In this document: positions 15,274-24,601 of the stretch, piece by piece | How the letters are laid out: each line of letters starts with the position of its first letter | Numbering within the stretch: position 1 is the stretch's first letter | Source of the DNA: Cupriavidus phytohabitans | GTDB taxonomy: Bacteria; Pseudomonadota; Gammaproteobacteria; Burkholderiales; Burkholderiaceae | Direction of reading: 5' to 3' | NCBI RefSeq assembly: GCF_000426345.1 | Contig: NZ_AUFE01000014.1 | Coordinates: 1-64,000, forward strand | Length of the DNA stretch: 64,000 nucleotides | Translations under genes and position numbers: made by a program | The notes under the pieces: generated by a model | What the model was told of the DNA's origin: nothing | Database searches by the model: none | The model's input: the letters and a program-made list of their open reading frames with translations, nothing else

Positions 15274-17211
15274 ATGACGAGGCATTCCCAAGACCCACTG
15301 GCACACACCGATGCACCGGCGGCACCGGGACGACGGCGCTTTATCAATACCGCGGCGCTGGCCGGGCTGGCCGGCGTGGCGGCGTGCACGGACAAGGGCG
15401 GAGCGCCCACCGCGGCCACCCCGGCCAGCGGTGCGCACGCGGGACAGGGCAGCGCGCATGCCGGTGCGTCGGTGCACCTGAAGCCGGGCGAGCTTGATAC
15501 CTACTACGGCCTGTGGAGCGGCGGCCATGCGGGCGACATGCGCGTGCTGGGGCTGCCCTCGGGGCGCGAGCTGCACCGCATCCCGTGCTTCGTGCCCGAT
15601 GCGCTGACCGGCTGGGGCATCACCAATGAATCCAAGCGCGTGATGGGCACGCGCCCCGACGGCAACGTGCTGTACAACGTCGGCGACACGCACCATGTGC
15701 ATGCCTCGTACAAGGACGGCAATTACGATGGCCGCTACGCGTGGATCAACGACAAGATCAACGCACGGCTGGCGCGCATCCGGCTCGACTATTTCGTCTG
15801 CGACAAGATCACGGACCTGCCCAACGTGCAAGGCTTCCACGGCATCTTCCCGGACAAGCGCGATCCCGTCGACGCGAACATCAACTACACCACGCGCGTG
15901 TTCTGCGGCGCGGAGTTCGCTTTGCCGCTGCCCAATACGCCGACCGAGGACGCCGGCAAGTACCGCTCGCTCTTCACCTGTGTCGATGCGGAGACGATGG
16001 CGGTACGCTGGCAGGTGCTGATCGACGGCAATTGCGACCTCGTCGCGACCTCGTACGACGGCAAGCTGGCCGCCACCAATCAGTACAACGTCGAGATGGG
16101 CGCGCGCTATGAAGACATGATGTCGGCCGAGCGCGACGCCTGCCTGTTCTTCAATATCGCCCGCATCGAGGCGGCGATCAAGGATGGGAAGTTCAAGACC
16201 ATCGGCGACTCGAAGGTGCCAGTGGTCGACGGCACGCACGCGGCCAACGCCGACCCGAAGACCGCGCTGACCACCTACGTCTCGGTGCCGAAGAACCCGC
16301 ACGGCGTCAATGCCAGCCCGGACCAGAAGTACTTCATCTGCGCCGGCAAGTTGTCGCCGACCGGCACCGTGATCGAACTGGCGAAGGTGCTGGACTGGTT
16401 CGACGGCAAGCTGGAGACGCCCGATGAGGCCATCGTCGCCGAGGTCGAGCTGGGCCTGGGGCCGCTGCATACCGCCTTCGACGGGCGTGGCAATGCCTAC
16501 ACCACGCTGTTCCTCGACAGCCAGATCGTCAAGTGGAACATCGACGCGGCGATCCGCTTCCACAAGGGCGACAAGAACGCCAAGTACGTGGTCGACCGGC
16601 TCGACGTGCAGTACCAGCCGGGCCACCTGAACGCTTCGCAGTCCGAGACGATCGCCGCCGACGGCAAGTTCCTGGCCGTGGGCTGCAAGTTCTCCAAGGA
16701 CCGATTCCTGCCGGTGGGGCCGCTGCATGCCGAGAACGAGCAGCTGATCGATATCTCGGGCGACAAGATGGTGCTGCTGGCGGACCACCCGGTGCATAGC
16801 GAACCGCACGACTTCATCATCTTCCGTCGCGAGCTGCTGCGGCCCAAACAGGTCTATGCGCTGGATGATTTCCCGCTGGCGGTGAAGGATCCGCAGCAGT
16901 CGGGCGTATTCCGCAACGGCAAGAAGGTGACGGTGAAGATCACGTCGCAGGCGCCGGTGTTCTCGCTGCGCGAGATCAAGCTGAAGAAGGGCGACGAAGT
17001 CACGCTGATCCTGACCAACCTGGACAAGATCGAAGACCTGACGCACGGGTTTGCCATCCCCAAGTACAACATCAACTTCATCGTCAATCCGCGCGAGACC
17101 GCGTCGGTGACCTTCATCGCCGACAAGCCCGGCGTGTTCTGGTGCTACTGCACCCACTTCTGCCACGCGCTGCATCTTGAGATGCGCAGCCGCATGATCG
17201 TCGAGGCCTGA
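15274..17211 (+). CDS. nosZ: Nitrous oxide reductase NosZ (clade I, Tat-exported)
   Basis: A 645-residue periplasmic multicopper enzyme reducing N2O to N2, the last step of denitrification. The N-terminus carries a Tat signal (GRRRFINTAALAG), the mark of clade I NosZ. His-rich segments of the seven-bladed propeller that hold the CuZ cluster are visible (DTHHVHASYKDG; HAENEQLIDISG region; VHSEPHDF). The C-terminal cupredoxin domain has the CuA motif FWCYCTHFCHALHLEM with Cys, His and Met ligands. The start at 15274 is preferred because GAGG lies 7 nt before it; an ATG at 15253 is in frame. nosZ comes before nosR here, and a strong hairpin separates the two. Confidence 0.96.
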   Translation: MTRHSQDPLAHTDAPAAPGRRRFINTAALAGLAGVAACTDKGGAPTAATPASGAHAGQGSAHAGASVHLKPGELDTYYGLWSGGHAGDMRVLGLPSGRELHRIPCFVPDALTGWGITNESKRVMGTRPDGNVLYNVGDTHHVHASYKDGNYDGRYAWINDKINARLARIRLDYFVCDKITDLPNVQGFHGIFPDKRDPVDANINYTTRVFCGAEFALPLPNTPTEDAGKYRSLFTCVDAETMAVRWQVLIDGNCDLVATSYDGKLAATNQYNVEMGARYEDMMSAERDACLFFNIARIEAAIKDGKFKTIGDSKVPVVDGTHAANADPKTALTTYVSVPKNPHGVNASPDQKYFICAGKLSPTGTVIELAKVLDWFDGKLETPDEAIVAEVELGLGPLHTAFDGRGNAYTTLFLDSQIVKWNIDAAIRFHKGDKNAKYVVDRLDVQYQPGHLNASQSETIAADGKFLAVGCKFSKDRFLPVGPLHAENEQLIDISGDKMVLLADHPVHSEPHDFIIFRRELLRPKQVYALDDFPLAVKDPQQSGVFRNGKKVTVKITSQAPVFSLREIKLKKGDEVTLILTNLDKIEDLTHGFAIPKYNINFIVNPRETASVTFIADKPGVFWCYCTHFCHALHLEMRSRMIVEA

Positions 17212-17223
17212 GACGGCATGCGT

Positions 17224-17264
17224 GGATGACCTTGCGCGGCGCGTGCCGCCGCGCAAGGTCATCC
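17224..17264 (+). promoter_or_regulatory. Long intercistronic hairpin between nosZ and nosR
   Basis: Perfect 17-bp stem (GGATGACCTTGCGCGGC and its complement) with a 7-nt loop, filling most of the 69-bp gap. There is no T run after it, so it is unlikely to be a full terminator; it would suit protection of the nosZ mRNA 3' end or lowering of nosR expression relative to nosZ. Confidence 0.75.
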
Positions 17265-17280
17265 GCTTGCCCCCAATTCC

Positions 17281-19890
17281 ATGATCCACGCATTTCTCGA
17301 TCGGCTTGCGGCGTGCTTCGCCGTATTCCTGCTGGCGCTTGGCTTTTCTGCATCGGCACACGCCGGCGCATATGAGGCAGCCTTGCCGCCGGAACTCTCC
17401 TCCGCGGCGGACCTGTGCGCGCTGGCGCCCTGCACCGAAGTGCTGCCCGGCGCGACCAGTTTCTCCACGCGCAAGGGACAACCGCCCTACGTAGAGGGCT
17501 ATCGCACCGGCGCGGACGGCAAGCGCGAACTGCTCGGCTACGTGATGCTGTCCACCGACATTACCGATACACCGGCGTATTCCGGCAAGCCGGTGGTGAC
17601 GCTGATCGGCATGGATGTGCGGGGGCAGTACACGGGCGTCAGGGTACTGAAGCATTCCGAGCCGATCCTGCTGCTGGGCATCCCGGAATCGGCGCTGCTC
17701 GATTTCAACAGGCAGTACGTCGGCAAGTCGGTGGCCGACAAGATCGAAGTCGGCCAGTCGCGGCCGGACGAGGGCGTGGTCGGTGTCGATGCGATTTCCG
17801 GCGCCACCGTGACGGTGATCGCCCAGAACCAGGTGCTGACCACGTCGGGCGCGGCGGTGGCGCGGCAGGTCGGCATTCTGGCTCCGACGCAGCGGGCGCC
17901 GGCGCGGTTCGCCGAAAGCGGCAAGCACTATGCCTGGCAGCAAATGGTGACGAGCGGGCTGGTGCAGCGGCTGCTCGTGCAGCCGGCGCAAGTCGGGCTG
18001 CCCGGCGGCGGCGAGCCCTTTATCGAGCTTTGGTTTGGCGACCTAAACCATCCAGACATTGGCCGCAGCGTGCTGGGCGATGCCGGCTGGCAAGGGCTGC
18101 GCGCGCAGTTGAAGCCCGGCGAGCATGCCATCTTCGTGATCCGCACCGCGGGCGCGGAGTCGTTCAAGGGCTCGGGCTTCGTGCGCGGCGGCATCTACGA
18201 CCGCGTGCAGGTGCGCCAGGGCGCCGACGCGTTCACCTTCCGCGACCTGGACTACCTCAATCTCTACGGCGTTGCGGCGCAGGGCGCGCCGGCGGTGACC
18301 GAGTCGGCGATCTTCGTGATCCGGTCGCCGGCGTTTTCCGCGGCGTATCCGTGGAAGCTGTCGTTTCTCGGCAACCGCGTCGACCGTGCCACCGGCACGC
18401 GCAGCTTCGCCAGCTTCGATGCGCCGTACTGGCTGCCGGCAGCGATGCTGCAGGGCGGCCGGCCGCAGATCGACGAACCCGAAGCGCCGTGGCGCAAGGT
18501 CTGGCGCAAACAGGCCACCAACATCGCGTTGTTTATCGCGCTGCTGGGCGCAGTCACGGTGGTCTACGCACTGCGCGACCGCCTGACGCGGCGCGCCACG
18601 CACAAGAACAAATGGCCGGTCAATGCGTTCAAGTACACGGCCTGGGCGCTCAGCATCGTCTTTGTCGGCTTCGGGGCGATGGCGCAGCCGTCGATCACGC
18701 AGGTGCTGACGTGGTTCCACGCGCTGCTGCTGCGCTGGGACTGGGCGCTGTTCCTCAGCGATCCCTTTATCTTCTGCTTCTGGATCTTCATCATCGCCAC
18801 CGTGCTGCTGTTCGGCCGCGGCCTGTTCTGCGGCTGGCTGTGTCCGTTCGGCTCGCTGTCCGAGGCGATCTACAAGCTGGGCCGCTTCCTGGGACTGAAG
18901 CGATGGCAGCGGCAGTTGCCGCGCCGCTGGCATGACCGGCTCAAGTGGGTCAAGTACGGTGTGTTCTTCGGGCTGCTGGCGGTGTCGGTGTTTTCGATGG
19001 GACTGGCCGAGATGCTTGCGGAGATCGAGCCGTTCAAGACGACCTTCCTGGTCGGCATCCCGAACCGCGCATGGCCGTACGGGCTGTTCGCGTGCACGCT
19101 GCTGGGACTGTCGCTGTTTATCGAACGGCCCTACTGCAAGTACCTGTGCCCGCTCGGCGCAGCACTGGCGATGCCGAGCACGTTCCGCTGGTTTGGCCTG
19201 CGGCGCAAGTCTGACTGCAACCACTGCAAGGCGTGCGCGGTGGGCTGCGGCTCACAGGCGATCGATGCCGACGGCCGCATCGACCATCGCGAATGCCTGC
19301 ATTGCCTCGACTGCATGGTGCTCTATACCGACACGCGCGGCTGCCCGCCGCTGGCGCGCGAGCGCAAGCGGCGCGAGCGGGACGGGCTGCCGCTGACACC
19401 GCTGGGTCGCAACGGATATTTCATCCCGCTGGTGCCGGTGCCGGCCGATGCGGCACAGCCTTCGGGCCCAGACCCGCGGATGCCGACCGACCCGGTGGCG
19501 CGGCCGTACGCGGCAACGGCTGGCGCCGCGCGCTGGTTCGCCGAGCTGTGGGACCACTTGTGGCCATGGAGCGGCCAGGGCTGGCGCTCCGCCGCCGCGC
19601 TGCAGCTGGCGGGGCTCGCGGTCGCGCTGGCGGCCACCGTCGCGTGGGCGCTGGCCGCCAGCGGACAAATGCGCGCCGGCGCGGTGATCGGCTGGTGGCT
19701 GGGCTGGAGCCTGTACGAAGTGCTGATCCGCCTGTCGGGAAAGCGCTACGTCAAGGATGGCCCGTGGTGGCGCGGCCGCTACCGGCGCGCCACCGTGATG
19801 GACATGCTCAGCTATGTCGGCTTCAAGAACCTGCTGGTCGGTGCCGTGCTGTTCCTGGCGCTGAAGGCGATGGGGATGCTGGCCGCATGA
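17281..19890 (+). CDS. nosR: NosR, flavin- and Fe-S-containing membrane regulator/electron donor
   Basis: An 869-residue membrane protein required for nosZ expression and for electron delivery to NosZ. Signal/hydrophobic N-terminus, then a periplasmic FMN-binding domain with the covalent flavin motif DAISGATV (Thr at about residue 176, the ApbE target). Several membrane spans follow between about residues 410 and 630 with the NosR/NapH-type CP motifs CGWLCPFGSLSE and CKYLCPLGAALAMP. A cytoplasmic ferredoxin-like part has CNHCKACAVGCG and CLHCLDCMVLY, ligands for two 4Fe-4S clusters. Two C-terminal hydrophobic helices follow. The stop overlaps the nosD start (ATGA), so translation is coupled. 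Confidence 0.95.
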   Translation: MIHAFLDRLAACFAVFLLALGFSASAHAGAYEAALPPELSSAADLCALAPCTEVLPGATSFSTRKGQPPYVEGYRTGADGKRELLGYVMLSTDITDTPAYSGKPVVTLIGMDVRGQYTGVRVLKHSEPILLLGIPESALLDFNRQYVGKSVADKIEVGQSRPDEGVVGVDAISGATVTVIAQNQVLTTSGAAVARQVGILAPTQRAPARFAESGKHYAWQQMVTSGLVQRLLVQPAQVGLPGGGEPFIELWFGDLNHPDIGRSVLGDAGWQGLRAQLKPGEHAIFVIRTAGAESFKGSGFVRGGIYDRVQVRQGADAFTFRDLDYLNLYGVAAQGAPAVTESAIFVIRSPAFSAAYPWKLSFLGNRVDRATGTRSFASFDAPYWLPAAMLQGGRPQIDEPEAPWRKVWRKQATNIALFIALLGAVTVVYALRDRLTRRATHKNKWPVNAFKYTAWALSIVFVGFGAMAQPSITQVLTWFHALLLRWDWALFLSDPFIFCFWIFIIATVLLFGRGLFCGWLCPFGSLSEAIYKLGRFLGLKRWQRQLPRRWHDRLKWVKYGVFFGLLAVSVFSMGLAEMLAEIEPFKTTFLVGIPNRAWPYGLFACTLLGLSLFIERPYCKYLCPLGAALAMPSTFRWFGLRRKSDCNHCKACAVGCGSQAIDADGRIDHRECLHCLDCMVLYTDTRGCPPLARERKRRERDGLPLTPLGRNGYFIPLVPVPADAAQPSGPDPRMPTDPVARPYAATAGAARWFAELWDHLWPWSGQGWRSAAALQLAGLAVALAATVAWALAASGQMRAGAVIGWWLGWSLYEVLIRLSGKRYVKDGPWWRGRYRRATVMDMLSYVGFKNLLVGAVLFLALKAMGMLAA

Positions 19891-21143
19891 AGCTGCTGCC
19901 TGGTATTGCGCTCTTATGGCTAACCTGCGCGCAGGCCGCGACCTGGCGCGTGCAGCCCGGCCAGTCGCTGCAGGCGGCGATCGACGCCGCCGGCGCAGGC
20001 GACACCATCGAGATCGCGCGCGGCCACTACACCGGCAACTTCGCCGTCGACAAGCCGCTGGTGCTGCGCGGCATCGCGCGGCCCACGCTCAGCGGCGCAC
20101 TGCGCGGCGATACGTTGCGCATCACCGCGCCCGACGTGGTGGTCGAAGGCCTGATCGTGCGCGACTCCGGCGACAGCCTGAAGGACCAGAACGCCGGCAT
20201 CTATATCCGCCCCGGCGCGCACCGCGCGGTGGTGCGCGATTGCGACCTGACCTACAACCTGTTCGGGCTGTGGATCGAGAAGGCCGACGATGTCCGCATC
20301 GAGCACAACACCATCACCGGCAAGCGCGATTACAACTCGGCGCAGCGCGGCAACGGAGTGCAGCTCTACAACACGCGCGGCGCACGCATCCTCGACAACA
20401 ACATCAGTTTCGTGCGCGACGCGCTTTATGTCGATGTCTCGCATCACGCCATCTTTCGCGGCAACCGGCTGCACCACAGCCGCTACGGCACCCATTACAT
20501 GAACTCGTACCACAACCTGTGGGAAGGCAACGACAGTTACCGCAACCGCGGCGGGCTGGCGCTGATGGAAGTGCGCGACCAGGTCGTGCGCAACAACCGA
20601 ACCTGGGGCAATACCGACCACGGCATCATGCTGCGCACGCTGCAGGACTCGGCGATCGAAGGCAACGTTGTCGCCGGCAACCAGCGCGGGTTCTTTATCT
20701 ATGACGTCGAGTACGTGACGCTGCGCGGCAACCTGGTGCTGGGCAACGCGACCGGCGTGCACCTGTCCGCCGGCTCGACGCGCAACGTGGTGCAGGGCAA
20801 CGACTTCATCGCCAATCGCGAGCCGGTGCGCTATGTGGGCGCGCGCGACGAGCCGTGGGGCGGCCGGGGGCAGGGCAACTACTGGAGCAACTACCTGGGA
20901 TGGGACCGCGACGGCGATGGCGTGGGCGACGTGCCGTACCAGGCCAACGACCTCGTCGACAGGCTCGGCTGGCGCTACCCGGGCGTGACGCTGCTGCTGG
21001 GCAGTCCGGCGCTGCAGGCGCTGCGGCTGGCGGGACGGCAGTTCCCGGTGATCCGGGCGCCGGGCGTGGTCGATGCTTATCCGAGAATGCGCCCGGTGCG
21101 CGCCAACTGGAGGGACTGGGATGCTCAGGCCAGCGGCCATTGA
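19887..21143 (+). CDS. nosD: NosD, periplasmic copper-cluster maturation factor
   Basis: A 418-residue right-handed beta-helix protein with a signal peptide (MKLLPGIALLWLTCAQAA). Repeated Asn-containing rungs such as GLWIEKADDVRIEHNTI and GNRLHHSRYGTHYMNSYHN are the CASH/NosD repeats. NosD works with the NosFY ABC transporter in assembling the CuZ site of NosZ in the periplasm. The start codon overlaps the nosR stop by ATGA. The C-terminal GNYWSNYLGWDRDGDGVGDVPY block is highly conserved in NosD. The nosF start lies inside its 3' end. Confidence 0.95.
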   Translation: MKLLPGIALLWLTCAQAATWRVQPGQSLQAAIDAAGAGDTIEIARGHYTGNFAVDKPLVLRGIARPTLSGALRGDTLRITAPDVVVEGLIVRDSGDSLKDQNAGIYIRPGAHRAVVRDCDLTYNLFGLWIEKADDVRIEHNTITGKRDYNSAQRGNGVQLYNTRGARILDNNISFVRDALYVDVSHHAIFRGNRLHHSRYGTHYMNSYHNLWEGNDSYRNRGGLALMEVRDQVVRNNRTWGNTDHGIMLRTLQDSAIEGNVVAGNQRGFFIYDVEYVTLRGNLVLGNATGVHLSAGSTRNVVQGNDFIANREPVRYVGARDEPWGGRGQGNYWSNYLGWDRDGDGVGDVPYQANDLVDRLGWRYPGVTLLLGSPALQALRLAGRQFPVIRAPGVVDAYPRMRPVRANWRDWDAQASGH

Positions 21144-22068
21144 TATGCACGACGCCATCGTGCTCGCCGGCGTCAGCCGGCATTTCGGCGCGTTGCGCGC
21201 CGTAGACGACGTCAGCCTCAGCGTGGGGCAAGGCGAACTGCTCGGGCTGATCGGGCACAACGGCGCGGGCAAGAGCACGCTGTTCAGGATGATGCTGGGA
21301 CTGTTGCCGGTCACGCATGGCACGTTGCGCGTCGCCGGCGCAGACGTGGGCAGCCGCGCATTTCGCGCCGCGCGACGCGGCATCGGCTACCTGCCCGAAC
21401 ATCTGGTGCTCTATGACAACCTGAGCGGCCTGGAGACGCTGCGCTTCTTCGCGCGGCTGAAGGGCGTGAAGGCGGATGCGTGCGCGCCGATGCTCGACCA
21501 GGTCGGCCTGTCCGACGCCGCCGCGCGCCCGGTGCGCGAGTATTCGAAAGGCATGCGCCAACGGCTCGGCTTCGCGCAGGCGCTGCTCGGCGCACCGCGC
21601 GTGCTGTTCCTCGACGAGCCGACCAACGGGCTGGACCCGGCGGCAATCCGCGATTTCTACCTGATGCTCAACGCGCTGCGCGAGGGTGGCGTGACCATCG
21701 TCATTACCTCGCACATCCTGGCCGAGCTGCAGCAGCGCATCGACCGCTTCGCCATTCTTGCCGCCGGCCGCTTGCAGGCCACCGGCAGCCTGGAGTCGCT
21801 GCGCGCGCAGGCGGGGCTGCCGCTGACGCTGGCGCTGCGGCTCGAACCGGGTGCGCGCGAAGACGCGCTGCGCCGACTGCAAACGCATGCGTGGGACAGG
21901 ATCGAAGTGGTGGAAGGGGTGCCGGGGGAACTGACCGTGCGCTGTCCCGTTGCGGCCAAGATGCCGGTGCTGGCTGCGTTGCAGCCGCTGGCGGGGCGCC
22001 TGCTGGACCTGCAGATCCACGAGCCTTCGCTCGAAGACCTGTTCCTCGGCATGCGGGGGCAGGCATGA
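21121..22068 (+). CDS. nosF: NosF, ABC transporter ATPase for NosZ maturation
   Basis: A 315-residue cytoplasmic ATPase. Walker A is GHNGAGKSTL, the signature motif is EYSKGMRQRLGFAQ, Walker B is VLFLDEPTNGLDP, and the H-loop is VIITSHILAE. It energises NosY for export of a sulfur species or other factor needed to build CuZ. The start at 21121 is preferred over an ATG at 21145 because GGAGGG precedes it; this places the first 23 bp inside nosD. The stop overlaps the nosY start by ATGA. Confidence 0.95.
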   Translation: MLRPAAIDMHDAIVLAGVSRHFGALRAVDDVSLSVGQGELLGLIGHNGAGKSTLFRMMLGLLPVTHGTLRVAGADVGSRAFRAARRGIGYLPEHLVLYDNLSGLETLRFFARLKGVKADACAPMLDQVGLSDAAARPVREYSKGMRQRLGFAQALLGAPRVLFLDEPTNGLDPAAIRDFYLMLNALREGGVTIVITSHILAELQQRIDRFAILAAGRLQATGSLESLRAQAGLPLTLALRLEPGAREDALRRLQTHAWDRIEVVEGVPGELTVRCPVAAKMPVLAALQPLAGRLLDLQIHEPSLEDLFLGMRGQA

Positions 22069-22904
22069 ACGCGCGCATCGATGCGAGGCAAGTGGCCGCG
22101 ATCGCAGCCAAGGAATTCCGCGACCGCATGCGCAACCGCTGGGTTCTCGCCGTGGCTGCCGTCTTCACCGCGCTGTCGCTGGCGATCGGCTATTTCGGTG
22201 GCGCCGAGCAGGGGGTGCTCGGGCCGCGCTCGCTGGAGTTCGTCATCACCAGCCTGGCGAGCCTGGTGATCTACCTGGTGCCGATGATCGCGCTGCTGCT
22301 CGGCTTCGATGCCGTGGTGGGCGAACGCGAGCGCGGCTCGCTGGACCTGCTGCTGTCGTTGCCGCTGACGCGCGGCGAGCTGCTGCTGGGCAAGTACCTG
22401 GGGCTGGCCGCCGCATTGCTGCTTGCCACCGCCGGCGGTTTTGCGTTGATGGCGGTGCTGCTGGCGCGCCAGTTCGGCTGGCCGGGCCTGTACCACTACC
22501 TCGGCTTTGTCGCCAGCGCCGGGCTGCTGGGCCTTGCGTTCCTGAGTCTGGCGCTGTGGCTGTCGGTGCTGTCGCGCGACCGCGCGCAGGCATCGGGCCT
22601 GGCGATCGGCCTGTGGTTCTTTTTCGTGCTGGTGTTCGACCTGCTGCTGCTCGGGCTGCTGGTCGCCGGCGCCGGCGAGGGCGGCGCCAGCGGATCCGGC
22701 ACCGATTGGATCGCGTGGCTGCTGCTGCTGAACCCCGCGGACCTGTTCCGCATCGTCAATGCCTTTTCACTCGACCAGTTGCGCAGCGCCGGCGGCGTTG
22801 CCAGCATCGTGCCGCCGGCGCTGGCCAGCCCCTGGCCCACCGGCGCGGCACTGCTGGCGTGGATTGCCGTGCCGCTGGTCCTTGCTGCCAGGAGATTCCG
22901 CTGA
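22065..22904 (+). CDS. nosY: NosY, ABC transporter permease for NosZ maturation
   Basis: A 279-residue inner-membrane protein with about six hydrophobic helices (for example WVLAVAAVFTALSLAIGYF and LVIYLVPMIALLLGF). The cytoplasmic loop GERERGSLDLLLSLPLTRGE is the conserved ABC-2 coupling segment, and a further helix LWFFFVLVFDLLLLGLLVAG follows. It pairs with NosF. Both its ends overlap the neighbouring reading frames (ATGA with nosF, TGATG with nosL), so nosD-F-Y-L forms one tightly coupled translation unit. Confidence 0.94.
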   Translation: MNARIDARQVAAIAAKEFRDRMRNRWVLAVAAVFTALSLAIGYFGGAEQGVLGPRSLEFVITSLASLVIYLVPMIALLLGFDAVVGERERGSLDLLLSLPLTRGELLLGKYLGLAAALLLATAGGFALMAVLLARQFGWPGLYHYLGFVASAGLLGLAFLSLALWLSVLSRDRAQASGLAIGLWFFFVLVFDLLLLGLLVAGAGEGGASGSGTDWIAWLLLLNPADLFRIVNAFSLDQLRSAGGVASIVPPALASPWPTGAALLAWIAVPLVLAARRFR

Positions 22905-23437
22905 TGTGTTCCCCATCGTCTTTGCGTCGCCGCCACCTGATGCTCGCCATGGCCGGAGCCACGGTCTTCGTTGCCGCCTGCGGCAAGAAGCCGGAGGGCG
23001 CCGTGCAACCGAATGAGATCGAATCCGCCACCGCCTGCGTGCTCGATGGCATGCTGCTGGCCGACTATCCCGGCCCCAAGGCGCAGATCTTCTACGCTGG
23101 AGAAGCCCGACCGCAATGGTTTTGCGACACAGTGGAAATGTTCCACGCATTGCTGCGGCCCGAGCAGGTCAGGCCGGTGCGCGCGGTGTTCGTGCAGGAC
23201 ATGGCGCGGGCTGACTGGGAGCGGCCGCGCGGCCACTGGTTCGATGCCACCACCGGCGTGTATGTTGCCGGCAGTGGGCGCCACGGATCGATGGGGCCGA
23301 CGCTGGCGAGCTTCCGCGCCGAAACCGATGCCAGCGCCTTTATCGCCCGCCATGGCGGCAAGCTGCTGCGCTACGCCGAGGTGACGCCGGAACTGGCGGA
23401 TCTCAGCGGCGGCGCCATGCACGACAGCCGGATGTAG
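22904..23437 (+). CDS. nosL: NosL, copper-binding lipoprotein
   Basis: A 177-residue outer-membrane-type lipoprotein: n-region SLRRRHLM, hydrophobic core, and lipobox VAACGKK. The mature part has CVLDGMLLADYPGPKAQ with Cys and Met suited to Cu(I), WFCDTVEMFHALL, and a C-terminal HDSRM. NosL delivers Cu(I) to NosZ with NosDFY. It is the last gene of the cluster; the convergent aroG ends 33 bp downstream and I see no clear terminator between them. Confidence 0.93.
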   Translation: MCSPSSLRRRHLMLAMAGATVFVAACGKKPEGAVQPNEIESATACVLDGMLLADYPGPKAQIFYAGEARPQWFCDTVEMFHALLRPEQVRPVRAVFVQDMARADWERPRGHWFDATTGVYVAGSGRHGSMGPTLASFRAETDASAFIARHGGKLLRYAEVTPELADLSGGAMHDSRM

Positions 23438-23469
23438 GCGGTGGTCATGCAAGGCGCGCGCGCGATGGC

Positions 23470-24549
23470 TCAGTTGCCGCTGCCCGGCACCAGGCGGCGC
23501 TGGCGCACCGATTCCGCCAGGCCTTCCAGCACCTTGACAGATTCATCCCAGCCGATGCACGCATCGGTGACCGACTGGCCGTAGGTCAGGGTCTCCACCG
23601 GCGTGCCCTGCACGTGGTCCTGGCGGCCCGCCACCAGGTGCGATTCGACCATCACGCCGATGATGCGCTGGTCGCCGCCGGCGATCTGGCGGCCGATGTC
23701 TTCGCACACCGGGATCTGGTTCTCATGCTTCTTGCTGCTGTTGGCATGCGAGGCATCGATCATCAGGCGCGAGGCCAGTCCGGCCTTGGAGATGGCGTCA
23801 CACGCTTCCTGCACGCTGGCGGCATCGTAATTGGGCGCCTTGCCGCCGCGCAGGATCACGTGGCAGTCCTCGTTGCCCGAGGTCGACACGATCGCCGAGT
23901 GGCCGCCCTTGGTCACCGACAGGAAATGGTGCGGCTGCGATGCGGCCTTGATCGCGTCCACCGCGATCTTGACGTTGCCGTCGGTGCCGTTCTTGAAGCC
24001 CACCGGGCACGACAGTCCCGACGCCAGCTCCCGGTGTACCTGCGACTCGGTGGTGCGCGCGCCGATCGCGCCCCAGCTGACCAGGTCGGCGATGTATTGC
24101 GGGCTGATCATGTCGAGGTACTCGGTGCCGGTCGGCACGCCCATCTCGCTGATGTTCAGCAGCAACTCGCGCGCGGTGCGCAGGCCGTCGTTGATCTTGA
24201 AGCTGCCGTCCATGTACGGGTCGTTGATCAGGCCCTTCCAGCCCACCGTGGTGCGCGGCTTCTCGAAGTAGACGCGCATCACCACTTCCAGCTCGTTGGC
24301 GAAGCGGTCGCGCTGCACCTTGAGCAGCTTGGCGTATTCCAGCGCGGCGCGGGTATCGTGGATGGAACACGGGCCGATGATGACGATGAGCCGGTCATCC
24401 ATGCCATGCAGGATGCGGTGCATGGCCTGGCGCGCGCCGTAGATCACGTCCGAAGCCGCTTCAGAGCAGCCAAATTCGCGGATCAGGTGAGCCGGCGGCA
24501 GCAGCTCCTTGAGTTCGCGAATGCGCAGGTCGTCGGTGTTCTTCAGCAT
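23470..24549 (-). CDS. aroG: 3-deoxy-7-phosphoheptulonate (DAHP) synthase, class I (AroF/G/H type)
   Basis: A 359-residue cytoplasmic enzyme condensing PEP with erythrose 4-phosphate, the first step of the shikimate pathway. Landmarks are VIIGPCSIHDTRAALEYA, MRVYFEKPRTTVGWKGLI (PEP and metal site), GARTTESQVHREL, GFKNGTDGN, ILRGGKAPNY and MIDASHANSSKKHENQ, all of class I alpha enzymes feedback-inhibited by aromatic amino acids. GGAG lies 8 nt before the start. Upstream on the same strand is a leader ORF with consecutive Phe/Tyr codons and a terminator hairpin, so synthesis is very probably controlled by attenuation. That points to Phe/Tyr sensitivity. Confidence 0.96.
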   Translation of the reverse strand: MLKNTDDLRIRELKELLPPAHLIREFGCSEAASDVIYGARQAMHRILHGMDDRLIVIIGPCSIHDTRAALEYAKLLKVQRDRFANELEVVMRVYFEKPRTTVGWKGLINDPYMDGSFKINDGLRTARELLLNISEMGVPTGTEYLDMISPQYIADLVSWGAIGARTTESQVHRELASGLSCPVGFKNGTDGNVKIAVDAIKAASQPHHFLSVTKGGHSAIVSTSGNEDCHVILRGGKAPNYDAASVQEACDAISKAGLASRLMIDASHANSSKKHENQIPVCEDIGRQIAGGDQRIIGVMVESHLVAGRQDHVQGTPVETLTYGQSVTDACIGWDESVKVLEGLAESVRQRRLVPGSGN

Positions 24550-24601
24550 GATGGCTCCGGGATTCTTGTGAGGTCGTGAGAGTGGGGAAACAATTGGGTA
24601 T

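Noticed and set aside
15202..17991. A 929-codon open frame opposite nosZ and nosR
   Set aside because: Shadow of two certain genes; Arg/His/Gln-rich without domains, as expected for antisense frames in 66-70% GC DNA.
23438..23469. Terminator between nosL and aroG
   Set aside because: Only 32 bp of GC-rich sequence; no stem with T run on either strand.
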